Positions 56,887-64,000 of a stretch of DNA of 64,000 nucleotides are shown here, piece by piece. The DNA is from Pseudomonas brassicacearum (lineage in GTDB: Bacteria; Pseudomonadota; Gammaproteobacteria; Pseudomonadales; Pseudomonadaceae). Made by a program: the position numbers and the translations under genes. The DNA lies in NCBI RefSeq assembly GCF_003732225.1, contig NZ_MOBJ01000010.1, forward strand, positions 186,001 to 250,000, in the 5' to 3' direction. The first letter of the stretch is position 1. Every line of letters starts with the position of its first letter. Below the pieces are notes generated by a model, which saw only the letters and a list, made by a program, of their open reading frames with translations, was not told the origin of the DNA and ran no database searches.

Positions 56887-57784
56887 ACCGCAAAACCGAG
56901 TCCTGATCGTGCTCTTCGCTACCGTCGTGGCGCTGGGCGCGGCTGGGCAACATTATCGACTGTTCGAGCGCGGCTGGTTCAACCTGCAAGCCTGGTTGCA
57001 TCCGGCCGACGGTCAGTCCATCGCGCTCGATGATTACCAGGTGGTCGTCGAGGCGAAGGTCATCGAAGGGCTGGCCGCTGACGTTTCGGCGCTGACCTTT
57101 GATCCGGTGCGCAAAAGCCTGTTCACCGTGACCAATAAAAACGCCGAGCTGATCGAGCTCTCCCTCGACGGGCGAATCTTGCGCCGTGTGAAGTTGATCG
57201 GCTTTGGCGACCCGGAGGCGGTGGAGTTCATCAGCGCCGACACCTATGTGATCGCCGATGAGTACCAGCAGCGCCTGATCAAGATTCATCTGAAGGATGA
57301 AACGACGTTTCTGGATGCCGCGGATGCCGAGCAGATGACCCTGGGAGTGCACATGGGCACCAATAAAGGTTTTGAAGGCCTGGCCTATGATTCGGTGGGC
57401 AAGCGGCTGTTCGTCGCCAAGGAGCGCGACCCGATGCTGATCTATGAAGTGCAGGGTTTCCCGCATTACAACCCGGAGAAGTCCTACGCGGTGCACGTGG
57501 TCAACAACCCCAAGCGCGATGCCGGGCTGTTCGTGCGCGACCTGTCGAGCCTGCAATATGACGAACACAGCGGCCATTTACTGGCGCTGTCGGATGAGTC
57601 GCATCTGGTGCTGGAACTGGATATCGACGGTCGGCCGTTGAGCACGATGTCGCTGAACGAGGGGCGTCAGGGGTTACAAAAGACCGTGCCGCAAGCTGAA
57701 GGCATCGCCATGGACCACAGCGGCACGCTGTACCTGGTCAGCGAGCCCAACCTGTTTTACATCTTCAAGAAACCACAGCCCTGA
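56876..57784 (+). CDS. SdiA-regulated-family beta-propeller protein
   Basis: A 302-residue membrane-anchored protein. A GTG start at 56876 overlaps the end of the FAH gene by 11 bp and gives FAKPQNRVLIVLFATVVALGAAGQHYRLF as the anchor. The rest is the SdiA-regulated propeller domain: DVSALTFDPVRKSLFTVTNKNAELIELSLDGRILRRV, DPEAVEFISADTYVIADE, NKGFEGLAYDSVGKRLFVAKERDP, QAEGIAMDHSGTLYLVSEPNLFYIF. Function unknown. An ATG at 56831 would replace the start with non-homologous text. Confidence 0.85.
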   Translation: MFAKPQNRVLIVLFATVVALGAAGQHYRLFERGWFNLQAWLHPADGQSIALDDYQVVVEAKVIEGLAADVSALTFDPVRKSLFTVTNKNAELIELSLDGRILRRVKLIGFGDPEAVEFISADTYVIADEYQQRLIKIHLKDETTFLDAADAEQMTLGVHMGTNKGFEGLAYDSVGKRLFVAKERDPMLIYEVQGFPHYNPEKSYAVHVVNNPKRDAGLFVRDLSSLQYDEHSGHLLALSDESHLVLELDIDGRPLSTMSLNEGRQGLQKTVPQAEGIAMDHSGTLYLVSEPNLFYIFKKPQP

Positions 57785-57802
57785 CCAACACCACAAAACC
57801 AA

Positions 57803-57892
57803 TGTGGGAGCGAGCTTGCTCGCGATGAGGTCATAACATTCAACATCCATGTCGACTGTCACACCGCTATCGCGAGCAAGCTCGCTCCCACA
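57803..57892. repeat. Type A palindromic repeat doublet, reversed arrangement
   Basis: TGTGGGAGCGAGCTTGCTCG (57803-57822) first, then ATCGCGAGCAAGCTCGCTCC (57869-57888), between convergent propeller and rpiA genes. Confidence 0.9.
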
Positions 57893-57918
57893 GGAGGCAT
57901 CACAATAATGTGTTCGTC

Positions 57919-58593
57919 TTACTCGGCGCGCAGGGTTTTCACGCCTTCGCTCGTGCCCAGCAGCAGCAAGTCTGCCGGACGGGCAGCGAACAGGCCGTTG
58001 GTGACCACGCCGACGATGGCGTTGATTTGGGTCTCAAGCTCCACCGGGTTGGTGATCTGCATGTTGAACACGTCGAGGATGATGTTGCCGTTGTCGGTCA
58101 ACACGCCTTCGCGGTAAACCGGGTCGCCGCCGAGTTTCACCAGCTCGCGGGCCACGTGGCTGCGGGCCATCGGGATCACTTCGACCGGCAGCGGGAACGC
58201 GCCCAGGACCGGTACCAGTTTGCTGGCGTCGGCGATGCAGATGAAAGTCTTGGCCACGGCTGCAACGATCTTCTCGCGGGTCAGGGCGGCGCCGCCACCC
58301 TTGATCAAATTCAGGTGCTCGTCGCTTTCATCGGCGCCATCGACGTAGAACTCCAGGTCGCTGACGGTGTTGAGCTCATACACCGGAATGCCGTGGCCCT
58401 TGAGGCGCGCGGCGGTGGCTTCGGAGCTGGCAACCGCGCCGTCGAAGGCACCCTTGTGCAGGGCCAGCGCATCGATGAAACAGTTGGCGGTGGAGCCGGT
58501 GCCGACCCCGACGATGCTCTTGTCGTCGAGTTTTGGAAGGATGAAATCGACGGCGGCCTGAGCCACTGCCTGTTTGAGTTGATCCTGGGTCAT
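57919..58593 (-). CDS. rpiA: Ribose-5-phosphate isomerase A
   Basis: A 224-residue pentose-phosphate enzyme that interconverts ribose-5-P and ribulose-5-P. Motifs: SIVGVGTGSTANCFIDAL, YVDGADESDEHLNLIKGGGAALTREKIVA, KLVPVLGAFPLPVEVIPMA and GNIILDVFNMQI. Start ATG 58593 by family length; upstream codons in the open frame are leader. Divergent from ilvA, a pairing conserved in gammaproteobacteria. Confidence 0.96.
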   Translation of the reverse strand: MTQDQLKQAVAQAAVDFILPKLDDKSIVGVGTGSTANCFIDALALHKGAFDGAVASSEATAARLKGHGIPVYELNTVSDLEFYVDGADESDEHLNLIKGGGAALTREKIVAAVAKTFICIADASKLVPVLGAFPLPVEVIPMARSHVARELVKLGGDPVYREGVLTDNGNIILDVFNMQITNPVELETQINAIVGVVTNGLFAARPADLLLLGTSEGVKTLRAE

Positions 58594-58678
58594 GCGGGCT
58601 CCGAAAGCGGGCAAGGGGAACTGAAGGCCGGCATTATAGGCTGCGGGGCAGGGAAGGTCATTGTCCGATTGGCGGGTC

Positions 58679-58755
58679 AAAAGATCGCAGCCTTCGGCGG
58701 CTCCTACGGGTGCCCGCGGATATTCTGTAGGAGCTGCCGAAGGCTGCGATCTTTT
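58679..58755. repeat. Type B palindromic repeat doublet
   Basis: AAAGATCGCAGCCTTCGGCG (58680-58699) and TGCCGAAGGCTGCGATCTTT (58735-58754), in the divergent rpiA/ilvA gap, so it lies in a promoter region. Confidence 0.9.
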
Positions 58756-58851
58756 CCGGCGTCCTTAAAACCGCCTGTTTAGTGTGGTCGCCTGGCCAAA
58801 AGCCGGGTTAGACTCCTTGGTCCTGCCCAACCCGCTCAGTGATGCTTTCCG

Positions 58852-60366
58852 ATGCTCGAACAGTACGTCAAAAAGATCCTCACCTCGCGCGTTTATGACG
58901 TTGCCATAGAAACCCCATTGCAGACTGCTCGCCAGCTCTCCGAGCGGCTGGGCAACAGGATTTGGCTCAAGCGCGAAGACTTGCAGCCAGTGTTCTCGTT
59001 CAAGATTCGCGGCGCTTACAACAAGCTGACCCAATTGAGCGATGAAGAACGCGCACGTGGCGTGGTCACCGCGTCGGCGGGTAACCATGCGCAGGGTCTG
59101 GCGCTGGCGGCCAAGGTGTTGGGCGTGAAAGCGACCATCGTCATGCCCAAGACCACCCCCGAGATCAAGGTCGAAGGCGTGCGTTCACGCGGCGGCAAAG
59201 TGGTGCTGCACGGTGATTCTTTCCCGGAAGCCCTGGCCTATTCGCTGAAACTGGTCGACGAAAAGGGCTACGTCTACATCCACCCTTACGATGATCCGCA
59301 CACCATTGCCGGGCAGGGCACCGTGGCGATGGAGATACTGCGCCAGCACCCGGGCCCGATTGATGCAATTTTTGTCCCGGTGGGCGGTGGCGGTTTGATC
59401 GCCGGGATCGCGGCGTACGTGAAGTACCTGCGACCCGAGATCAAGATCATCGGCGTTGAGCCGGACGACTCCAACTGCCTGCAAGCGGCCATGGCAGCCG
59501 GCGAACGCGTGGTACTGCCAACCGTGGGGATCTTTGCCGATGGCGTGGCGGTGGCGCAGATCGGCCAGCACACCTTCGAGATCTGCAAAGACTACGTCGA
59601 TGAAGTGATCACCGTCAGCACCGACGAGATCTGTGCGGCGATCAAGGATATCTACGACGACACTCGCTCGATCACTGAGCCTGCCGGCGCCCTGGGCGTG
59701 GCCGGGATCAAAAAGTACGTCGAGTTGCGCGGCGTCACCGGGCAGACCCTGGTGGCTATCGACTCTGGCGCCAACGTCAACTTCGACCGTCTGCGTCACG
59801 TCGCCGAGCGCGCCGAGCTGGGTGAAGGCCGTGAAGCGATCATCGCCGTGACCATCCCGGAGAAACCGGGCAGCTTCAAGGCGTTCTGCGAAGCCATCGG
59901 CAAGCGCCAGATCACCGAATTCAACTACCGCTACAACACCGGCAGCGAAGCGCACATTTTTGTCGGTGTGCAGACGCACCCGGAAAACGATCCACGCAGC
60001 GCGCTGGTCGCCAGTCTGACCGAGCAGGGCTTCCCGGTGCTCGACCTGACCGACAACGAACTGGCCAAGTTGCACATTCGCCACATGGTGGGCGGCCGTG
60101 CGGCACATGTCGTCGATGAAGTGGTATTGCGCTTCGAGTTCCCGGAGCGTCCGGGCGCACTGTTCAACTTCCTTCACAAGCTTGGCGGACGCTGGAACAT
60201 CTCGATGTTTCACTACCGCAACCACGGCGCGGCCGATGGTCGGGTGGTCGCCGGTCTGCAAGTGCCGCACGAAGAGCGCCATCTGGTGCCAGCAGCGCTG
60301 GCAGAAATCGGCTACCCGTACTGGGATGAGAGCGACAACCCGGCGTATAAGCTGTTCCTCGGCTGA
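58852..60366 (+). CDS. ilvA: Biosynthetic threonine ammonia-lyase
   Basis: A 504-residue PLP enzyme making 2-oxobutanoate from threonine for isoleucine. PLP Lys51 is in VFSFKIRGAYNKL, the glycine loop is VPVGGGGLIAGIAAYVK. Two C-terminal ACT-like regulatory repeats (about 325-410 and 415-504, beginning AIIAVTIPEKPGSFKAF and EVVLRFEFPERPGALFNFL) allow feedback control by isoleucine and valine. Length is that of the long, biosynthetic form. Confidence 0.96.
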   Translation: MLEQYVKKILTSRVYDVAIETPLQTARQLSERLGNRIWLKREDLQPVFSFKIRGAYNKLTQLSDEERARGVVTASAGNHAQGLALAAKVLGVKATIVMPKTTPEIKVEGVRSRGGKVVLHGDSFPEALAYSLKLVDEKGYVYIHPYDDPHTIAGQGTVAMEILRQHPGPIDAIFVPVGGGGLIAGIAAYVKYLRPEIKIIGVEPDDSNCLQAAMAAGERVVLPTVGIFADGVAVAQIGQHTFEICKDYVDEVITVSTDEICAAIKDIYDDTRSITEPAGALGVAGIKKYVELRGVTGQTLVAIDSGANVNFDRLRHVAERAELGEGREAIIAVTIPEKPGSFKAFCEAIGKRQITEFNYRYNTGSEAHIFVGVQTHPENDPRSALVASLTEQGFPVLDLTDNELAKLHIRHMVGGRAAHVVDEVVLRFEFPERPGALFNFLHKLGGRWNISMFHYRNHGAADGRVVAGLQVPHEERHLVPAALAEIGYPYWDESDNPAYKLFLG

Positions 60367-60405
60367 GCGTCTACGCTGATGGGCAATCCATAAGGAAATC
60401 GAACA

Positions 60406-60831
60406 ATGGAAACGTTAACCGCCCTGAAAATTGCACATGTCCTGGCGACCGTACTGTTGCTGGTCGGCGCGTTGGGGCTGGCGATCTGGGTCTGGCGCGC
60501 TCGCCGTAACGGTGACGTGACGGCACACACGCGCACGTTGCAGCGGCCGTGGGTGTTTGTCTGGTTGGTGATGGGCCTGGCGTTGCTGAGCATGCCGTTC
60601 ACGGGATGGTGGATGGTGCATCTGGTGGGCTGGCCGTTGGGGCAGATCTGGATTCTGAGCTCCAGCCTGATCTACACCGTCGGCGCGCTGGCGGTGTTCT
60701 GGCTGCTGGTGCGGCTTAACAAGCTGCGCGTGGCGCCGGGGGGCAGTGGCAAGTTTACGTTTGCCTTGGCGTTGTTCAGTTTTGTCTGCTTTATCGCGAT
60801 TGCCGGGTTGATGGGCGCCAAACCGGTTTAA
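60406..60831 (+). CDS. DUF2269-family integral membrane protein
   Basis: A 141-residue protein with about four membrane helices: LKIAHVLATVLLLVGALGLAIWVW, VWLVMGLALLSMPFTGWWMVHLVG, LIYTVGALAVFWLLVRL and FALALFSFVCFIAIAGLMG. The early His in KIAHV and the WWMVH segment could be haem or metal ligands, but that is speculation. AAGGAA precedes the ATG. Follows ilvA by 39 bp. Confidence 0.85.
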   Translation: METLTALKIAHVLATVLLLVGALGLAIWVWRARRNGDVTAHTRTLQRPWVFVWLVMGLALLSMPFTGWWMVHLVGWPLGQIWILSSSLIYTVGALAVFWLLVRLNKLRVAPGGSGKFTFALALFSFVCFIAIAGLMGAKPV

Positions 60832-60851
60832 GGCCTGATACCGGGTTGGCC

Positions 60852-60930
60852 CCATCGCGAGCAAGCTCGCTCCCACACTGGATCTGTGATCGACACAAAT
60901 CCCCTGTGGGAGCGAGCTTGCTCGCGATGG
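60852..60930. repeat. Type A palindromic repeat doublet
   Basis: CATCGCGAGCAAGCTCGCTC (60853-60872) and GAGCGAGCTTGCTCGCGATG (60910-60929), between the convergent DUF2269 and HAD genes. Confidence 0.9.
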
Positions 60931-60935
60931 CGTAT

Positions 60936-61592
60936 TCAGTCGCGCAACGACATTACCGGCCAGCCGCGTTTTTCAGCCTCGGCCCGCAAATTCGGGTCCG
61001 GGTCCACGGCCACCGGGTTTGCCACTTCCTCCAGCAACGCCAGATCATTCATCGAATCGCTATAGAAATAGCTGTCTTCGAGCGACATGCCGGTCTCTTC
61101 CAGCCAGCGATTCAAGCGCGTCACCTTGCCTTCACGGAAGCACGGCACGTCGGTGCTGCGTCCTGTATAGCGACCGTCGATCATTTCGCATTCAGTGGCA
61201 ATCAGGGTTTCAACGCCCAGACGCTGGGCAATCGGCCCTGTGACGAAACGGTTGGTGGCGGTAATGATCACCAGCTTGTCGCCGGCCGCCCGGTGCTTGG
61301 CCAGCAACTCGAGGCCCTTGGGCAATATGATCGGTTCGATGCAGTCGCGCATGTAGTTGCGGTGCCATTCGTCGAGCACGGCCATCTCGGTACGACCGAG
61401 CACTTCCAGGCAAAAGTTCAGGTACGCGGCGTTGTCCAGCTTGCCGGCCAGGTAGTCCTGGTAGAACTCGTCGTTGCGTGCTTTATAGGCAACGGCGTCG
61501 AGGAAGCCCTTCTCACACAGGTAATCGCCCCACGCGTGATCGCTGTCGCCGCCCAAAAGTGTGTTGTCCAAGTCGAATAAAGCCAGACGCAT
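60936..61592 (-). CDS. HAD-superfamily phosphatase (SerB-like, subfamily IB)
   Basis: A 218-residue hydrolase. Motif I ALFDLDNTLLGGDSDHAW (nucleophile Asp8, acid Asp10), motif II VIITATNRFVTGPIA, motif III lysine in REGKVTRLNRW and motif IV YFYSDSMNDLALLEEV. The IB-type helical cap lies between motifs I and II. Relatives include phosphoserine and histidinol-phosphate phosphatases; histidinol-phosphate is possible. Divergent from rppH, an arrangement shared with other pseudomonads. Confidence 0.92.
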   Translation of the reverse strand: MRLALFDLDNTLLGGDSDHAWGDYLCEKGFLDAVAYKARNDEFYQDYLAGKLDNAAYLNFCLEVLGRTEMAVLDEWHRNYMRDCIEPIILPKGLELLAKHRAAGDKLVIITATNRFVTGPIAQRLGVETLIATECEMIDGRYTGRSTDVPCFREGKVTRLNRWLEETGMSLEDSYFYSDSMNDLALLEEVANPVAVDPDPNLRAEAEKRGWPVMSLRD

Positions 61593-61735
61593 TGCAGTTA
61601 CTCGCTGATAAGTCTGTAAAAAGGCGTCCAGAATACGGTCTTTTCACAAGAGTGCACATAACGTAGGAAGCTTCGTTGCCGCCTTCACAACCTTTGTGGA
61701 ACAATGCGGCGACATGCGTTTGCGAGGTTGCTGCC

Positions 61736-62215
61736 GTGATCGACCCCGATGGTTTCCGCCCCAATGTCGGGATCATTCTCACGAATGATGCTGGCCAGGT
61801 GCTATGGGCTCGCCGTATCAATCAAGATGCCTGGCAGTTTCCTCAAGGTGGTATCAACCCTCAGGAGACGCCGGAAGACGCCTTGTACCGCGAGTTGAAC
61901 GAAGAAGTGGGGCTGGAGCGCGAAGATGTTGAAATTCTCGCCTGCACCCGGGGCTGGTTGCGCTATCGTTTGCCGCAACGCCTGGTCAGAACGCACAGCC
62001 AACCGTTGTGCATCGGCCAGAAACAGAAATGGTTTCTCCTGCGCCTGGTCTCTAACGAGCAACGGGTGCGGATGGATTTGACCGGTAAACCGGAGTTCGA
62101 TGGCTGGCGCTGGGTCAGTTATTGGTATCCGTTGGGCCAGGTGGTGACATTCAAGCGCGAGGTTTATCGCCGCGCTCTCAAAGAGCTTGCCCCGCGCCTT
62201 TTAGCGCGCGACTGA
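61736..62215 (+). CDS. rppH: RNA 5'-pyrophosphohydrolase RppH
   Basis: A 159-residue Nudix hydrolase that converts 5'-triphosphate mRNA ends to monophosphate and starts RNase E decay. The Nudix box is GGINPQETPEDALYRELNEEVGLE, with N-terminal GFRPNVGIILTNDAGQVLWARRINQDAWQFPQ. The start is GTG 61736 with GAGG eight nt upstream, matching the family N-terminus MIDPDGFRPNV. ptsP begins 22 bp after its stop; the rppH-ptsP pair is conserved. Confidence 0.96.
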   Translation: MIDPDGFRPNVGIILTNDAGQVLWARRINQDAWQFPQGGINPQETPEDALYRELNEEVGLEREDVEILACTRGWLRYRLPQRLVRTHSQPLCIGQKQKWFLLRLVSNEQRVRMDLTGKPEFDGWRWVSYWYPLGQVVTFKREVYRRALKELAPRLLARD

Positions 62216-62237
62216 CGACGGAGTTCGACCCCGAGCC

Positions 62238-64000
62238 ATGCTCAATACGCTGCGCAAGATCGTCCAGGAAGTTAACTCCGCCAAGGATCTCAAGGCGGCG
62301 TTGGGGATTATTGTATTGCGCGTCAAAGAGGCCATGGGCAGCCAGGTCTGCTCGGTCTACCTGCTCGACCCTGAGACCAACCGCTTCGTGCTGATGGCCA
62401 CCGAGGGCTTGAACAAGCGCTCGATCGGCAAGGTCAGCATGGCGCCCAACGAAGGTCTGGTTGGCCTGGTCGGCACGCGTGAAGAACCCCTTAACCTCGA
62501 AAACGCCGCGGATCACCCGCGTTATCGCTACTTCGCCGAAACCGGTGAAGAACGGTATGCCTCGTTCCTCGGCGCCCCGATCATTCACCACCGCCGCGTC
62601 GTCGGCGTGTTGGTCATCCAGCAAAAAGAACGTCGTCAGTTCGACGAGGGTGAAGAAGCCTTCCTGGTGACCATGAGCGCCCAGCTTGCGGGCGTTATCG
62701 CCCACGCCGAGGCCACCGGTTCAATCCGTGGTCTGGGGCGTCAGGGCAAAGGCATCCAGGAAGCCAAGTTTGTCGGCGTACCCGGTTCGCCCGGTGCGGC
62801 GGTCGGTACTGCGGTGGTCATGCTGCCGCCGGCCGATCTGGACGTGGTGCCTGACAAGACCATCACCGACATCGATGCCGAGCTGGGTCTGTTCAAGACT
62901 GCCATCGAAGGCGTGCGCGCCGACATGCGCGCGCTGTCCGCCAAGCTCGCCACGCAATTGCGGCCGGAAGAACGGGCGCTGTTCGACGTCTACCTGATGA
63001 TGCTCGACGACGCTTCGCTGGGTAGCGAAGTGACCACCGTGATCAAGACCGGCCAGTGGGCCCAGGGCGCGCTGCGTCAGGTGGTCACCGATCACGTCAA
63101 CCGTTTCGAATTGATGGACGACGCCTACCTGCGTGAGCGCGCGTCCGACGTCAAAGACCTCGGTCGACGCCTGCTGGCTTACTTGCAGGAAGAACGTCAG
63201 CAGACCCTGGTCTACCCCGACAACACCATTCTGATCAGCGAAGAACTGACGCCGGCGATGCTCGGCGAGGTGCCGGAAGGCAAGCTGGTGGGGCTGGTGT
63301 CGGTACTCGGTTCCGGTAACTCTCACGTGGCGATCCTGGCGCGAGCCATGGGCATCCCGACGGTGATGGGCCTGGTCGATCTGCCGTATTCCAAGGTCGA
63401 CGGCATCCAGATGATCGTCGACGGCTACCATGGCGAGGTCTACACCAACCCGAGCGACGTGCTGCGCAAGCAGTTCGCCGACGTGGTCGAAGAAGAGAAG
63501 CAACTGGCGCTGGGGCTGGATGCGCTGCGCGATTTGCCGTGCGTGACCCTCGATGGTCACCGCATGCCGCTGTGGGTCAACACCGGCCTGCTGGCGGACG
63601 TGGCGCGGGCGCAGAAGCGCGGTGCCGAAGGCGTGGGTCTGTACCGCACCGAAGTGCCGTTCATGATCAATCAGCGCTTCCCGAGCGAAAAGGAGCAGCT
63701 GGCGATTTATCGCGAGCAACTCGCGGCCTTCCATCCGCAACCGGTGACCATGCGCAGCCTGGACATCGGCGGCGACAAGTCACTGTCGTACTTCCCGATC
63801 AAGGAAGACAACCCGTTCCTCGGCTGGCGCGGGATTCGCGTGACCCTCGACCACCCGGAAATCTTCCTGGTGCAGACCCGCGCCATGCTCAAGGCCAGTG
63901 AAGGCCTGAACAACCTGCGCATTCTGTTGCCGATGATCTCCGGTATCCATGAGCTGGAAGAAGCCCTGCACCTGATTCACCGCGCCTGGGGTGAAGTGCG
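62238..64000 (+). CDS. ptsP: PEP-protein phosphotransferase PtsP (EI-Ntr), 5' part
   Basis: The first 587 codons of an enzyme usually about 760 residues; the rest lies beyond the window. An N-terminal GAF domain (about 1-150, LRKIVQEVNSAKDLKAALGIIVLRVKEAMG) is followed by enzyme I: the phosphorylated His363 in LGSGNSHVAILARAMGIPTVMG and the PEP-binding EGVGLYRTEVPFM and MRSLDIGGDKSL. EI-Ntr phosphorylates NPr/PtsO in the nitrogen PTS and responds to glutamine/2-oxoglutarate through GAF. Overlaps no gene; downstream of rppH. Confidence 0.96.
   Translation, partial: MLNTLRKIVQEVNSAKDLKAALGIIVLRVKEAMGSQVCSVYLLDPETNRFVLMATEGLNKRSIGKVSMAPNEGLVGLVGTREEPLNLENAADHPRYRYFAETGEERYASFLGAPIIHHRRVVGVLVIQQKERRQFDEGEEAFLVTMSAQLAGVIAHAEATGSIRGLGRQGKGIQEAKFVGVPGSPGAAVGTAVVMLPPADLDVVPDKTITDIDAELGLFKTAIEGVRADMRALSAKLATQLRPEERALFDVYLMMLDDASLGSEVTTVIKTGQWAQGALRQVVTDHVNRFELMDDAYLRERASDVKDLGRRLLAYLQEERQQTLVYPDNTILISEELTPAMLGEVPEGKLVGLVSVLGSGNSHVAILARAMGIPTVMGLVDLPYSKVDGIQMIVDGYHGEVYTNPSDVLRKQFADVVEEEKQLALGLDALRDLPCVTLDGHRMPLWVNTGLLADVARAQKRGAEGVGLYRTEVPFMINQRFPSEKEQLAIYREQLAAFHPQPVTMRSLDIGGDKSLSYFPIKEDNPFLGWRGIRVTLDHPEIFLVQTRAMLKASEGLNNLRILLPMISGIHELEEALHLIHRAWGEV

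Noticed and set aside
5439..60930. Regular short repeats suggesting a CRISPR array
   Set aside because: Units occur as inverted pairs scattered between genes, not as direct repeats with uniform spacers, and no cas genes are present.

Overview
The window is chromosomal DNA of a Pseudomonas, most likely of the P. fluorescens group. The evidence is G+C-rich coding sequence, the gene order 6S RNA-zapA-ubiH-gcvTH, argE-argA, a spu polyamine cluster and rpiA-ilvA/rppH-ptsP, and many copies of two palindromic repeat types typical of fluorescent pseudomonads. No plasmid, phage, transposase, rRNA, tRNA or CRISPR signal was seen. Locus comparisons with P. aeruginosa are from memory and were not searched.

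Region 1 (1-9.6 kb) is housekeeping. It holds the start of a 5-formyltetrahydrofolate cyclo-ligase, 6S RNA, zapA and a coiled-coil partner, a UPF0149 protein, pepP and two ubiquinone flavin hydroxylases, a periplasmic Fe3+-binding protein with its fused double permease, and gcvT. Region 2 (9.7-16.4 kb) holds gcvH and gcvP. Between them sits a roughly 3.3 kb minus-strand islet with two tandem paralogues of unknown function, visibly richer in A+T, and a lone ArnB-like sugar aminotransferase.

Region 3 (16.5-24.2 kb) has a DUF2388 exported protein, an orphan GspE-type ATPase, a divergent pair (small ACT-like protein and Lrp/AsnC regulator), a CYTH-CHAD protein, argE and argA. argA is preceded by a tiny arginine-rich leader reading frame. 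Region 4 (24.7-32.8 kb) has an OprD-family porin, then a sulfur-starvation block: lsfA and ssuEADCBF, with similar A+T-rich dyads upstream of both transcription units, then a TetR regulator.

Region 5 (33-43.5 kb) is a complete polyamine uptake and gamma-glutamylation locus (spuI divergent from spuA-spuBC-spuDEFGH). Its spuA (gamma-glutamyl hydrolase) is cut to 116 codons and lacks the catalytic half. Region 6 (43.6-54 kb) is mixed: an HD hydrolase divergent from a GlxA/AraC regulator, a penicillin-acylase-family enzyme (candidate acyl-homoserine-lactone acylase), a thioredoxin-like protein, a lipase-like hydrolase, a DUF2059 protein, a 2-oxoglutarate/iron dioxygenase with DUF523, a solute-binding protein and DUF4399. 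Region 7 (53.3-64 kb) has serA divergent from a D-2-hydroxyglutarate dehydrogenase, then an FAH-family enzyme, an SdiA-regulated-family protein, rpiA, ilvA, a DUF2269 membrane protein, an HAD phosphatase, rppH and ptsP, which runs off the end.

Eighteen paired inverted palindromic repeats (11 of type A, core GAGCGAGCTTGCTCGC; 7 of type B, core AGGAGCTGCCGCAGGCTGC) lie between genes. The most notable observations are the unknown paralogue pair splitting gcvTH from gcvP, the argA leader frame, the decayed spuA, and the shared dyads of the sulfur genes.
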